Shown here: piece by piece, positions 49,183 through 56,838 of the stretch
Layout: each line of letters begins with the position of its first letter
Numbering within the stretch: position 1 is the first letter of the stretch
Program-made: the position numbers and the translations under genes
Source: Kitasatospora sp. CB01950
GTDB taxonomy: Bacteria > Actinomycetota > Actinomycetes > Streptomycetales > Streptomycetaceae
Direction: 5' to 3'
Assembly: GCF_001905465.1 (NCBI RefSeq)
Contig: NZ_LISX01000005.1
Location: forward strand, 278 to 64,277
DNA: 64,000 bases
Notes under the pieces: generated by a model
Database searches by the model: none
Told to the model about the DNA's origin: nothing
Seen by the model: only the letters and a program-made list of their open reading frames with translations

Positions 49183-49256
49183 CAGCACGCGCCCGTTCCG
49201 ACGGCACGCGCCCGGCAGGTGGTCCAGCCCTGCCGGGCGCTGACTAGACTCCTCGG

Positions 49257-50999
49257 GTGGACATGACGCTGAACGACCCCCTGATCGGCGCGCTGCTCGA
49301 CGGGCGCTACCGGGTCGAGCAGCGGATCGCCGTCGGCGGTATGGCGACGGTCTACCGCGGCACCGACACCCGCCTCGACCGGACCGTCGCGCTGAAGGTG
49401 ATGCACCCTTCGCTGGCGGGCGACGCCGACTTCACGGCGCGGTTCATCCGCGAGGCGAAGGCGGTGGCCCGGCTCGCGCACCCCAACGTGGTCAACGTGC
49501 TGGACCAGGGCGCGGATCCGCGCGCGGTGTTCATGGCGATGGAGTACGTCCCCGGCCGCACCCTGCGCGACCTGCTGCGCGACCGCGGCGCACTCTCGGT
49601 GCGGGCCGCGCTGGACGTCCTGGAGCCGGTGCTGGCGGCGCTCGGCGCGGCGCACCGCGCGGGGCTGGTGCACCGGGACGTGAAGCCGGAGAACGTGCTG
49701 ATCACCGACAACGGCCTGGTGAAGGTCGCGGACTTCGGCCTGGTCCGGATCATGGGCGCCGCCGACCAGAACGCCACCGCCACCACCGAGGCGGGCCAAC
49801 TGCTGGGCACCGTCTCGTACTTGGCACCGGAGCAGATCAGCCAGGACGCGCCCACGGACCAGCGGGTGGACGTCTACGCGGCGGGCATCCTGCTGTACGA
49901 GATGCTGACCGGCGCCAAGCCGCACACCGGCGAGAACGCCGCCCAGGTGATGTACCGCCACCTGCACGAGGACGTCCCCGCGCCGTCGCGGACCGCCCCC
50001 GCGGTGGGCCCGGAGCTGGACGCGCTGGTCGCCGCCGCGACCGCCCGCGACCCGCAGGCCCGCCCGTGGGACGCGGTGGAGCTGCTGGCCGCGGTGCAGC
50101 GGGTGCGCCGGACGCTGCCGGACGGGCAGTTGGACGCGGAGCCGCCGGCGTCCGGCCGGCCCACCCCGCAGTTCAATCCGGGCGAGGAGACCGCGGTGAT
50201 CAGCGCCCCGCCGGGCCTGGAGCGCACCAGCGTGCTGGACGTCCCGCCGGACCTGCTGCCGCCGGTGCGCCCGGTGAACGAGGACCTCCCCGCGCGCCGC
50301 CGCCGCACCGCCCGTCGGCGCAGCGGCAACACCAAGCCGCTGATCTGGTCGGCGGTGGTGCTCGCGGTGGTGCTGCTGGTCGGCGGCGTGACGTACACGC
50401 TGTCCAGCGCGGTGTACGCGACGGTGCCGAGCGTGCTGGGGCAGAGCCGGCAGCAGGCCGTCACGATCCTGGACAAGCAGGGCCTGCACGGCACGTACAC
50501 CCAGCAGTTCAGCGAGTCGGTGCAGGCCGGCCAGGTGATCTCCACCGACCCGGGGGTCGGCGCCAAGGTCCGCAAGAGCGACGCGGTGAAGGTGGTGGTC
50601 TCGCGCGGCCCGGAGCGGGTGCCGGTACCGGAGTTGACGAACCGCCCGCTGGCCGAGGCCGGCAAGGCGCTGGCCGATGCCCGGCTGACGGCGGGCACCA
50701 CCACCGAGCAGTTCAGCGACACGGTGCCGAAGGGCGCGGTGATCTCCGCCGACCCGGCGCCCGGCACGGCGCTGTCCCCGAACTCGCCGGTGGCGCTGAC
50801 GGTCTCCAAGGGCATGCACCTGGTGCCGGACGTCGTCGGGATGTCCAAGGACGACGCGGTGAAGGCCCTGCAGGACGCCGGGTTCACCCCGCAGATCGCC
50901 GGCCTGCTGCCGCTCGGCAAGGCCACCGGGCAGTCCCCGGCGGCGGGCACGCCGCGCCCGCAGGGGTCGACGGTGACCGTCACCATCAGCCTGTTCTAG
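49257..50999 (+). CDS. PASTA-domain Ser/Thr protein kinase (PknB/PknL type)
   Basis: A 580-aa membrane receptor kinase. The kinase domain (about 14-270) has the Gly loop VGGMATVYRG, Lys in VALKVMHP, the catalytic VHRDVKPENVLI, DFGLVRI and YLAPEQIS. One membrane segment (about 362-384, LIWSAVVLAVVLLVGGVTYT) leads to three extracellular PASTA repeats that bind muropeptides or lipid II in related kinases. GTG 49257 is used; ATG two codons later is possible. It follows thiG by 74 bases. A Rv2175c-type protein, substrate of PknL in mycobacteria, is encoded nearby. Confidence 0.95.
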   Translation: MDMTLNDPLIGALLDGRYRVEQRIAVGGMATVYRGTDTRLDRTVALKVMHPSLAGDADFTARFIREAKAVARLAHPNVVNVLDQGADPRAVFMAMEYVPGRTLRDLLRDRGALSVRAALDVLEPVLAALGAAHRAGLVHRDVKPENVLITDNGLVKVADFGLVRIMGAADQNATATTEAGQLLGTVSYLAPEQISQDAPTDQRVDVYAAGILLYEMLTGAKPHTGENAAQVMYRHLHEDVPAPSRTAPAVGPELDALVAAATARDPQARPWDAVELLAAVQRVRRTLPDGQLDAEPPASGRPTPQFNPGEETAVISAPPGLERTSVLDVPPDLLPPVRPVNEDLPARRRRTARRRSGNTKPLIWSAVVLAVVLLVGGVTYTLSSAVYATVPSVLGQSRQQAVTILDKQGLHGTYTQQFSESVQAGQVISTDPGVGAKVRKSDAVKVVVSRGPERVPVPELTNRPLAEAGKALADARLTAGTTTEQFSDTVPKGAVISADPAPGTALSPNSPVALTVSKGMHLVPDVVGMSKDDAVKALQDAGFTPQIAGLLPLGKATGQSPAAGTPRPQGSTVTVTISLF

Positions 51000-51033
51000 C
51001 ACCCGGCAGGATCGACCGGACAGGCCCGAGCGA

Positions 51034-51660
51034 CTACCGCGGCGGGCCGTCGCCCTCCTGCTCCTGGTAGGAGTAGCGCTGCTGCTGCCAGGGGTCGGCC
51101 CGGTTGTGGTAGCCGCGTTCCTCCCAGAAGCCGCGCCGGTCGGCCCGCATGTACTCGACGGCGCGCACCCACTTGGGGCCCTTCCAGGCGTACAGGTGGG
51201 GCACCACCAGGCGGACCGGGAAGCCGTGTTCGGCGGTGAGCGGCTGCCCGTCGTGGTGGGTGGCGAACACCGTCGACGGGTCGGCGAAGTCGGCGAGCCG
51301 CAGGTTGGCGCTGTAGCCGTACTCGGCCCACACCATGACGTGGGTGACGGTCGGGTCGGGCGGCACCAGGTCGAGCACCGTCCGGGCGGCGACGCCGCTC
51401 CACTCGTTGTCGAGCATGGAGAACTTGGTGACGCAGTGGAAGTCGCCGCGGACGGTCGTCCTGGGCAGTGCGTGGAAGGCCGCGAAGTCCCAGCTGGTCC
51501 TCTCCGCGTCGGCGGTCGCCCCGAACACCTGGAAGTCCCAGCTGTGCGGCTTGAACCGGGGCACCGGCCCGTAGTGCAGCACCGGCCAGCCGCGCTGTCG
51601 GCGCTGGCCCGGCGGGAGCCTCGGGTCAGGCGGCGGCTGTTCCGATTGGTGCTGACCCAT
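51034..51660 (-). CDS. sulfite-oxidase-like molybdopterin oxidoreductase
   Basis: A 208-aa soluble protein of the oxidoreductase molybdopterin-binding family. The Moco-ligand Cys is in GDFHCVTKFSMLD. Others are VMVWAEYGYSANL, HGFPVRLVVPHLYAWKGPKWV and the C-terminal EERGYHNRADPW. It lacks a Tat signal and the dimerisation domain of full sulfite oxidases, so it is the short cytoplasmic type with unknown substrate. ATG 51660 begins the conserved part; upstream in-frame codons are poor and the GGAG is very close. It converges on the kinase gene. Confidence 0.87.
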   Translation of the reverse strand: MGQHQSEQPPPDPRLPPGQRRQRGWPVLHYGPVPRFKPHSWDFQVFGATADAERTSWDFAAFHALPRTTVRGDFHCVTKFSMLDNEWSGVAARTVLDLVPPDPTVTHVMVWAEYGYSANLRLADFADPSTVFATHHDGQPLTAEHGFPVRLVVPHLYAWKGPKWVRAVEYMRADRRGFWEERGYHNRADPWQQQRYSYQEQEGDGPPR

Positions 51661-51947
51661 GGCTCCATGGTGACAGACGGCGTTCCGCGAACCGTGAGCG
51701 CCCCTTCCGGAACGCATTCCGACGGAGGGGGGCAACACGAGGGAATTACCCGCCGGGCGCTCCGGCCAGATACCCCCGAACAGTCCAATCCGTCCGGCAT
51801 CCGTGCAGGTCAGAAAATTCTCTGGCCTGGAGAAACGTCGACCACCGACCGTTCGGTAAGCGTGAACTTACTGGAAGTGACCCCGCCCGACTGCCACGAT
51901 GCGGGCAACCCGGCACCGGCCGGAATGACGAGCCAGGAAGGCAGGCC

Positions 51948-52427
51948 ATGCAGGGCGACCCCGAAGTCATCGAGTTCCTCAACGAGCAGCTGACGGCCGA
52001 GCTCACCGCGATCAATCAGTACTTCCTGCACGCGAAAATGCAGGAGAACAACGGCTGGACCAAGCTCGCGAAATACACCCGGCACGAGTCCTTCGACGAG
52101 ATGAAGCACGCCGAGACGCTCACCGACCGGATCCTGTTCCTGGAGGGCCTGCCGAACTACCAGCGGCTGTTCCACGTCCGGATCGGGCAGACCGTCACCG
52201 AGATGTTCCAGGCCGACCGGCAGATCGAGGTGGAGGCGATCGACCGCCTCAAGCGCGGGATCGTGGTGATGCGCGCCAAGAACGACGTCACCTCGGCGAA
52301 CATCTTCGAGGACATCCTCGCCGACGAGGAACACCACATCGACTACCTGGACACCCAGCTGGAGCTGATCGACAAGCTCGGCGAGGCGCTCTATCTCGCG
52401 CAGGTGATCGAGCAGCCGGAGACCTGA
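51948..52427 (+). CDS. bfr: bacterioferritin
   Basis: A 159-aa four-helix ferritin forming a 24-mer iron store with haem. The haem ligand Met52 is in SFDEMKHAE. Ferroxidase residues Glu18, Glu51, His54 and the C-terminal DEEHHIDYL pair are kept. The start ATG lies eight bases after GGAAGGC. The 287 bases upstream carry no gene. It converges with the ferredoxin gene bfd, its likely partner for iron release. Confidence 0.97.
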   Translation: MQGDPEVIEFLNEQLTAELTAINQYFLHAKMQENNGWTKLAKYTRHESFDEMKHAETLTDRILFLEGLPNYQRLFHVRIGQTVTEMFQADRQIEVEAIDRLKRGIVVMRAKNDVTSANIFEDILADEEHHIDYLDTQLELIDKLGEALYLAQVIEQPET

Positions 52428-52455
52428 GCCGCCGGAGACCTGAGCCGCCGGGAGC

Positions 52456-52689
52456 CTAGGCGGCCTGCGGAGAGGCCGGTTCGGCCAGGCCCAGCCGCCG
52501 GGCCAGCCGGGCGGTGGGGCAGGGGCGGGCGCCGTGCTCGCCGAGCAGCGCCTGGATCCGCCGGACGCAGGAGCCGCAGTCGGTGCCGGCCTTGCAGCCC
52601 CGGGCTATCTGGCGCGGGGTGGTGGCGCCCTCGTCGATCTCCTGCTTGACCCGGGCCTCGGTGACCGCGTGGCACATGCACACGTACAT
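52456..52689 (-). CDS. bfd: bacterioferritin-associated ferredoxin (BFD-like 2Fe-2S)
   Basis: A 77-aa 2Fe-2S protein. Cluster ligands are Cys4, Cys6, Cys38 and Cys41 (MYVCMCHAVTE, then GTDCGSCVRRI). BFD donates electrons to reduce ferric iron inside bacterioferritin so iron can leave. ATG 52689 follows GGAAGGGG by about eight bases. An iron-box-like sequence 27-45 bases upstream suggests induction under iron starvation, which fits mobilisation of stored iron. The C-terminal 25 residues are extra compared with the E. coli protein. Confidence 0.94.
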   Translation of the reverse strand: MYVCMCHAVTEARVKQEIDEGATTPRQIARGCKAGTDCGSCVRRIQALLGEHGARPCPTARLARRLGLAEPASPQAA

Positions 52690-52715
52690 GCACGGCCCCT
52701 TCCAGCTCGGCTTCC

Positions 52716-52734
52716 TTTACTGAGCCTTACCTTA
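52716..52734 (-). promoter_or_regulatory. iron box (DmdR/IdeR-type operator) upstream of bfd
   Basis: On the minus strand TAAGGTAAGGCTCAGTAAA matches the actinobacterial iron-box consensus TTAGGTTAGGCTAACCTAA at 13 of 19 positions. The left half is near perfect. Its distance to the bfd start suits a promoter operator. Confidence 0.7.
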
Positions 52735-52754
52735 CCTGGTGGTGCGGGTACGAA

Positions 52755-52798
52755 GAAGGCCCCTCCGCCTTCGGAACACCGAAAACGGAGGGGCCTTC
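52755..52798 (-). terminator. terminator of the DAHP synthase gene
   Basis: GAAGGCCCCTCCG (52755-52767) pairs perfectly with CGGAGGGGCCTTC (52786-52798), 13 bp around an 18-base loop. It begins 20 bases past the DAHP synthase stop on the minus strand, with TTCGTACC after it. Confidence 0.82.
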
Positions 52799-52818
52799 GT
52801 CACACCGGCCGGTCGGCC

Positions 52819-54150
52819 CTACTGGCCGCGGTACATCTCGGCGACCAGGAACGCCAGGTCCAGCGACTGGCTGCGGTTGAGCCGCGGGTCGCAGGCGGTC
52901 TCGTAGCGCTGGTGCAGGTCGTCGACCAGCACCTCGTCGCCGCCGCCGACGCACTCGGTGACGTCGTCGCCGGTCAGCTCCACGTGGATGCCGCCCGGGT
53001 GGGTGCCGAGCGCGCGGTGCACCTCGAAGAAGCCCTTGACCTCGTCGAGCACGTCGTCGAACTTGCGGGTCTTGTGGCCGCTGGACGCCTCGTAGGTGTT
53101 GCCGTGCATCGGGTCGCTGATCCACACCACCTGGGCGCCGGACGCGGTGACCTTCTCCACCAGGGTGGGCAGGTGGTCGCGGATCTTGCCCGCGCCCATC
53201 CGGGTGATGAAGGTGAGCCGGCCGGGCTCGCGGTCCGGGTCCAGCTTGTCGATCAGCGTGAGCGCCTCGTCGACCGAGGTGGTCGGGCCGAGCTTCACAC
53301 CGATCGGGTTGCGGATCTTCGACGCGAACTCGATGTGCGCGTGGTCGAGTTGACGGGTGCGCTCACCGATCCAGACCATGTGGCCGGAGACGTCGTACAG
53401 CTCGCCGGTGCGCGAGTCGGTGCGGGTCAGCGCCGTCTCGTAGTCCAGGATCAGCGCCTCGTGCGAGGAGAAGAACTCGACCGTCTTGAACTCCTCCGGG
53501 GCCACCCCGCAGGCGTTCATGAAGGCCAGCGCCTGGTCGATCTCCCGGGCCAGCTGCTCGTAGCGCTGACCGGCCGGGGAGTTGCGCACGAAGTCCTGGT
53601 TCCAGGCGTGCACCTGGCGCAGGTCGGCGTAGCCGCCGGTGGTGAAGGCGCGCACCAGGTTCAGCGTCGAGGCGGACGCGTTGTACATCCGCTTCAGGCG
53701 CTCCGGGTCCGGGATCCGGGACTCGGGGGTGAACTCGAAGCCGTTCACCGAGTCGCCGCGGTAGACCGGCAGGGTCACGCCGTCGCGGGTCTCGGTGTTC
53801 TTCGAGCGCGGCTTGGAGTACTGGCCGGCGATCCGGCCGACCTTCACCACCGGCACCGAGGCCGCGTAGGTGAGCACCGCCGCCATCTGGAGCAGGGTCT
53901 TGAGCTTGTTGCGGATGTGGTCGGCCGACACGCCGTCGAAGGCCTCGGCGCAGTCACCGCCCTGCAGCAGGAACGCCTCACCACGCGCGACGGCGCCGAG
54001 CCGGGCGCGCAGCTGGTCGCACTCGCCGGCGAAGACGAGCGGCGGATAGGAGGCGAGCTCCGCAAGGGTATTGCGCAGAGCCTCTTGGTCCGGCCATTCA
54101 GGCTGCTGCGCCGCGGGCAGGGACTGCCAGGAGTGGTTAGTCACGGTCAC
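52819..54150 (-). CDS. aroH: class II 3-deoxy-7-phosphoheptulonate (DAHP) synthase
   Basis: A 443-aa plant-type DAHP synthase, first enzyme of the shikimate pathway. Motifs: PLVFAGECDQLRARL, FLLQGGDCAEAFDG, VGRIAGQYSKPRS, GHMVWIGERTRQLDHAHIEF, NPIGVKLGPTTS, ITRMGAGKIRDHLP, VVWISDPMHGNTYE and GGIHVELTGDDVTEC. The frame is open far upstream, but GTG 54150 (or GTG 54144) opens the conserved protein. No clear Shine-Dalgarno precedes either, so a leaderless or weakly translated mRNA is possible. It is divergent from the attenuated anthranilate synthase gene, so both aromatic entry steps share one promoter region. Confidence 0.95.
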   Translation of the reverse strand: MTVTNHSWQSLPAAQQPEWPDQEALRNTLAELASYPPLVFAGECDQLRARLGAVARGEAFLLQGGDCAEAFDGVSADHIRNKLKTLLQMAAVLTYAASVPVVKVGRIAGQYSKPRSKNTETRDGVTLPVYRGDSVNGFEFTPESRIPDPERLKRMYNASASTLNLVRAFTTGGYADLRQVHAWNQDFVRNSPAGQRYEQLAREIDQALAFMNACGVAPEEFKTVEFFSSHEALILDYETALTRTDSRTGELYDVSGHMVWIGERTRQLDHAHIEFASKIRNPIGVKLGPTTSVDEALTLIDKLDPDREPGRLTFITRMGAGKIRDHLPTLVEKVTASGAQVVWISDPMHGNTYEASSGHKTRKFDDVLDEVKGFFEVHRALGTHPGGIHVELTGDDVTECVGGGDEVLVDDLHQRYETACDPRLNRSQSLDLAFLVAEMYRGQ

Positions 54151-54259
54151 AAGGGCAAGGCTACGGGGTGCTCGGCGCAGCTCGGTGACGCCGCCCGGTG
54201 GGTGAGACAGCTCGTGGACATCCTCCCGGCGCCCTCCGCGGTGGGCTATGGTCTGCTGC

Positions 54260-54334
54260 ATGACCGCGACGCACACCTCTTCCTGGTGGTGGGCCTGCCC
54301 GTTGGGCGGCCCACGGATCGCGCGTCCCCTGTAG
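54260..54334 (+). CDS. trpL: tryptophan leader peptide
   Basis: A 24-codon ORF starting ATG and ending TAG, with three Trp codons in a row (residues 9-11, HTSSWWWACPLGG). The same TGG run lies in the 5' arm of a hairpin. It is too short for ordinary gene calling. Together with the structures at 54289-54367 it forms a ribosome-mediated transcription attenuator for the anthranilate synthase gene, as known for Streptomyces trpE. Confidence 0.93.
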   Translation: MTATHTSSWWWACPLGGPRIARPL

Positions 54335-54367
54335 ACGAACGACGGCCGCCCTTCGGGGCGGCCGTCG
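54289..54367 (+). promoter_or_regulatory. trp attenuator: pause, antiterminator and terminator helices
   Basis: Region 1:2 is GTGGGCC (54289-54295) with GGCCCAC (54308-54314). Region 2:3 is GGGCGGCC (54304-54311) with GGCCGCCC (54344-54351), the antiterminator. Region 3:4 is CGACGGCCGCCC (54340-54351), loop TTCG, GGGCGGCCGTCG (54356-54367), a perfect 12-bp terminator with a UUCG tetraloop, followed by GCGTCTGTGT. Regions 2:3 and 3:4 exclude each other. Stalling at the Trp codons would free region 2 and allow transcription to continue. Confidence 0.9.
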
Positions 54368-54450
54368 GCGTCTGTGTCCAGCGTCACGACCTTCCCGGAG
54401 GGCGGCGGCAGAGCCCGCACCAGCCACCTCCCGGAAGGATCACCGCAGCC

Positions 54451-56388
54451 GTGACCACCACCGCAGCCGACCTGCTCGCCCGGCTCACCGCGCCCGGCGC
54501 ACCCGCTTTCGCCCTGCTGCACCGCCGCGCGCCCCGGCTCGCCCCCGACACCGTCGAGCTGCTGCTCGGCACCGTCTCCGAGCACGACACGCTGGCCGAC
54601 CTCCCGGTGCGGCACGGCGTCCCCGCCGACGGCCCCCGGCACGACCTGCTGGCCCTCGTCCCCTACGCCCAGCTGCGCGAACGCGGCTTCGCCGCCCGCC
54701 AGGACGGCACTCCGCTGCGCGCCCTGGCCGTCGAGGAGCAGCACGCGCTGCCGCTGGCCGCGCTGCTGGCCGCGCTGCCGGACACGCCGGTGGAGCTGCG
54801 CGGCGGGGAGTTCGACATCGCCGACGAGGAGTACGCGGAGATCGTCCGGCGGGTGATCGAGGACGAGATCGGGCGCGGCGAGGGCGCCAACTTCGTCATC
54901 CGGCGCGACTTCCGGGCCGAGCTGGACGGCTTCTCCACCGCCACCGCGCTGACCCTGTTCCGCCGCCTGCTGGAGCACGAGCGCGGCGCGTACTGGACGT
55001 TCCTGGTGCACACCGGCGACCGGGTGCTGGTCGGCGCGTCCCCCGAGGTCCACGTCCGGCAGTCCGGCGGCACCGTGGTGATGAACCCGATCTCCGGCAC
55101 CTACCGCTATCCGTCCACCGGGCCGACCGCCGAGTCACTCCTCGAATTCCTGCGCGACCCCAAGGAGTTGGAGGAGCTCACCATGGTGGTCGACGAGGAG
55201 CTGAAGATGATGTGCGCGGTCGGCGACCTCGGCGGGCAGGTGCTCGGGCCGCGGCTGAAGGAGATGGCGCACCTCGCGCACACCGAGTACGAGCTGCGCG
55301 GCCGCACCTCGCTGGACGTCCGGGACGTGCTGCGGGAGACCATGTTCGCGGCCACCGTCACCGGCAGCCCGGTGCAGAACGCCACCCGGGTCATCGACCG
55401 GTACGAACGCGGCGGGCGCGGCTACTACTCGGGCGCGCTGGCGCTGATCGGGCGCTCGGCCGGCGGCGGCCAGCAGTTGGACTCGCCGATCTGCATCCGG
55501 GCCGCCGACATCGACCCCGCCGACGGCTCGCTGGTCGTCCGGGTCGGCGCCACCCTGGTCCGGCACTCCGACCCGCACTCGGAGGTCGCCGAGACCCACG
55601 CCAAGGCCGCCGGCGTGCTCTCCGCGCTCGGCGCCCGCCCGGCCCGGCCTGCGAAGGCCGCCGCCGCCCGGCCCCGGCTCGGCGAGGACCACCGGGTGCA
55701 GGCCGCGCTCGGCGCCCGCCGGGCCGGACTCGCCCCGTTCTGGCTGCGGATGCAGCAGCCCGCCGAGCCCCGCCCGGGCGCGCACGCGCTGGTGGTGGAC
55801 GCCGAGGACACCTTCACCGCGATGCTCGCCCACCTGCTGCGCTCGCTCGGCCACTCCGTCACCGTGCTGCGCCACGACACGCCCGGCCTGCGCGAGCGGG
55901 CCGCCGCCCACCCCGGCCCGCTGATCCTCGGCCCCGGCCCCGGCGACCCCGCCGACCTCTCCGACCCGAAGATGGCGCTGCTGCGCCCGATCGTCGCCGA
56001 CGCCCTCGCCGCGGCCCGGGACGGCTCCCGCACCGCGCCGCTGCTGGCGGTCTGCCTCAGCCACCAGCTGCTCGCCGCCGAGCTCGGCCTGCCGCTGACC
56101 CGCAAGGCCGTCCCGTTCCAGGGCGCGCAGGAGCGCATCGACCTGTTCGGCACCCGCCGCACCGTCGGCTTCTACAACACCTTCACCGCCCGCTGCGACG
56201 ACACCGCGGCCCGCCGCCTCGCCGCCGACACCGTCGAGGTGGCCCGCGACCCCCGCACCGACGACGTCCACGCCCTGCGCGGCCCGGGCTTCGCCGGGCT
56301 GCAGTTCCACCCCGAGTCGGTGCTCACCCGGGACGGCGTGGAGATCGTCGCGGAGTTGCTGCGCGCAGTCCCGGCCGTGCACGGCTGA
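54451..56388 (+). CDS. trpE: fused anthranilate synthase (TrpE-TrpG)
   Basis: A 645-aa single-chain anthranilate synthase. The chorismate-utilising domain (about 1-410) has FVHTGDRVLVGASPE-type sequence (FLVHTGDRVLVGASPEVH), MNPISGTYRYP, ELTMVVDEELKMMC, TVTGSPVQNA and RGYYSGALALIG. The glutamine amidotransferase domain (about 445-645) has ILGPGPGDPADLSDPK, Cys in LLAVCLSHQLLAAELG (Ser where most have Gly) and LQFHPESVL. Similar fusions occur in Streptomyces and in PhzE. The Trp attenuator upstream argues for primary tryptophan synthesis rather than phenazine formation. GTG 54451 follows GGAAGGAT. Confidence 0.93.
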   Translation: MTTTAADLLARLTAPGAPAFALLHRRAPRLAPDTVELLLGTVSEHDTLADLPVRHGVPADGPRHDLLALVPYAQLRERGFAARQDGTPLRALAVEEQHALPLAALLAALPDTPVELRGGEFDIADEEYAEIVRRVIEDEIGRGEGANFVIRRDFRAELDGFSTATALTLFRRLLEHERGAYWTFLVHTGDRVLVGASPEVHVRQSGGTVVMNPISGTYRYPSTGPTAESLLEFLRDPKELEELTMVVDEELKMMCAVGDLGGQVLGPRLKEMAHLAHTEYELRGRTSLDVRDVLRETMFAATVTGSPVQNATRVIDRYERGGRGYYSGALALIGRSAGGGQQLDSPICIRAADIDPADGSLVVRVGATLVRHSDPHSEVAETHAKAAGVLSALGARPARPAKAAAARPRLGEDHRVQAALGARRAGLAPFWLRMQQPAEPRPGAHALVVDAEDTFTAMLAHLLRSLGHSVTVLRHDTPGLRERAAAHPGPLILGPGPGDPADLSDPKMALLRPIVADALAAARDGSRTAPLLAVCLSHQLLAAELGLPLTRKAVPFQGAQERIDLFGTRRTVGFYNTFTARCDDTAARRLAADTVEVARDPRTDDVHALRGPGFAGLQFHPESVLTRDGVEIVAELLRAVPAVHG

Positions 56389-56429
56389 CCCATCCGTCAC
56401 ACCCGTCACGAACCCCGAAAACGCGTAGT

Positions 56430-56460
56430 AAGGAGCAGAGTTGACTGATATTCATATCCT
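56430..56460 (+). promoter_or_regulatory. AT-rich stretch before the protease operon
   Basis: AAGGAG at 56430-56435 is followed by TTGACT (56441-56446) and GATAT-TC-ATATC (56447-56458), a small inverted repeat in an unusually AT-rich patch. It may be the promoter or operator of the four-gene operon that starts at 56488; -10 and -35 cannot be paired with confidence. Confidence 0.4.
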
Positions 56461-56487
56461 GCTTCGCGAGCGGGAATGGAGGGGGAC

Positions 56488-56838
56488 ATGGCGCATTCGA
56501 CGGAACACGACACGGTGGAGATCGTCCTCGACGACGGCACCGTCCTGCACGCGGCCGTCCGGGCCGGATCGGAGCCGGCGGCCGGGGACGCGGGGGCGGT
56601 CTCCAGGGCGGTGACGCACAGCCTCGGCGAGGTGCGGCGAACGGTCCGCGCGGTGGGCCGCTGGGCCCGCGACACCGCGCTCGACGCCGGCGACCCCGAC
56701 TCCTTCGAGGTCGAGTTCGGCCTCAACCTGGGGCTGAAATCCGGTCAGTTGATCAGCGTGCTGGCGGAGGCCTCCGGCGAGGCCAGCCTGGTCGTCAGAC
56801 TGGGCTGGTCGCGGCCGGACGGCCAGCCCGCCGAGTGA
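56488..56838 (+). CDS. trypsin-co-occurring domain protein (CU044_2847 family)
   Basis: A 116-aa protein of the family regularly encoded beside trypsin-like proteases. An N-terminal beta-rich segment (DTVEIVLDDGTVLHAAV) is followed by helices (VTHSLGEVRRTVRAVGRWARDTA) and the conserved end block FEVEFGLNLGLKSGQLISVLAEASGEASLVVRLGW. ATG 56488 has GGAGG five bases upstream; an ATG four codons earlier lies inside that site. The stop overlaps the protease GTG (GTGA), so the pair is made together. It is thought to regulate or guide the protease in conflict-type systems; no enzymatic residues are seen. Confidence 0.82.
   Translation: MAHSTEHDTVEIVLDDGTVLHAAVRAGSEPAAGDAGAVSRAVTHSLGEVRRTVRAVGRWARDTALDAGDPDSFEVEFGLNLGLKSGQLISVLAEASGEASLVVRLGWSRPDGQPAE

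Noticed and set aside
52534..54450. Plus-strand open frame fused in frame to the anthranilate synthase gene
   Set aside because: It is antisense to DAHP synthase and crosses the Trp attenuator; the conserved protein starts at GTG 54451.
56441..56620. Small ORF from TTG 56441 after AAGGAG
   Set aside because: It overlaps the conserved TCD gene in another frame and its product is Arg/Ser low complexity; the AT-rich start region is better explained as a promoter.
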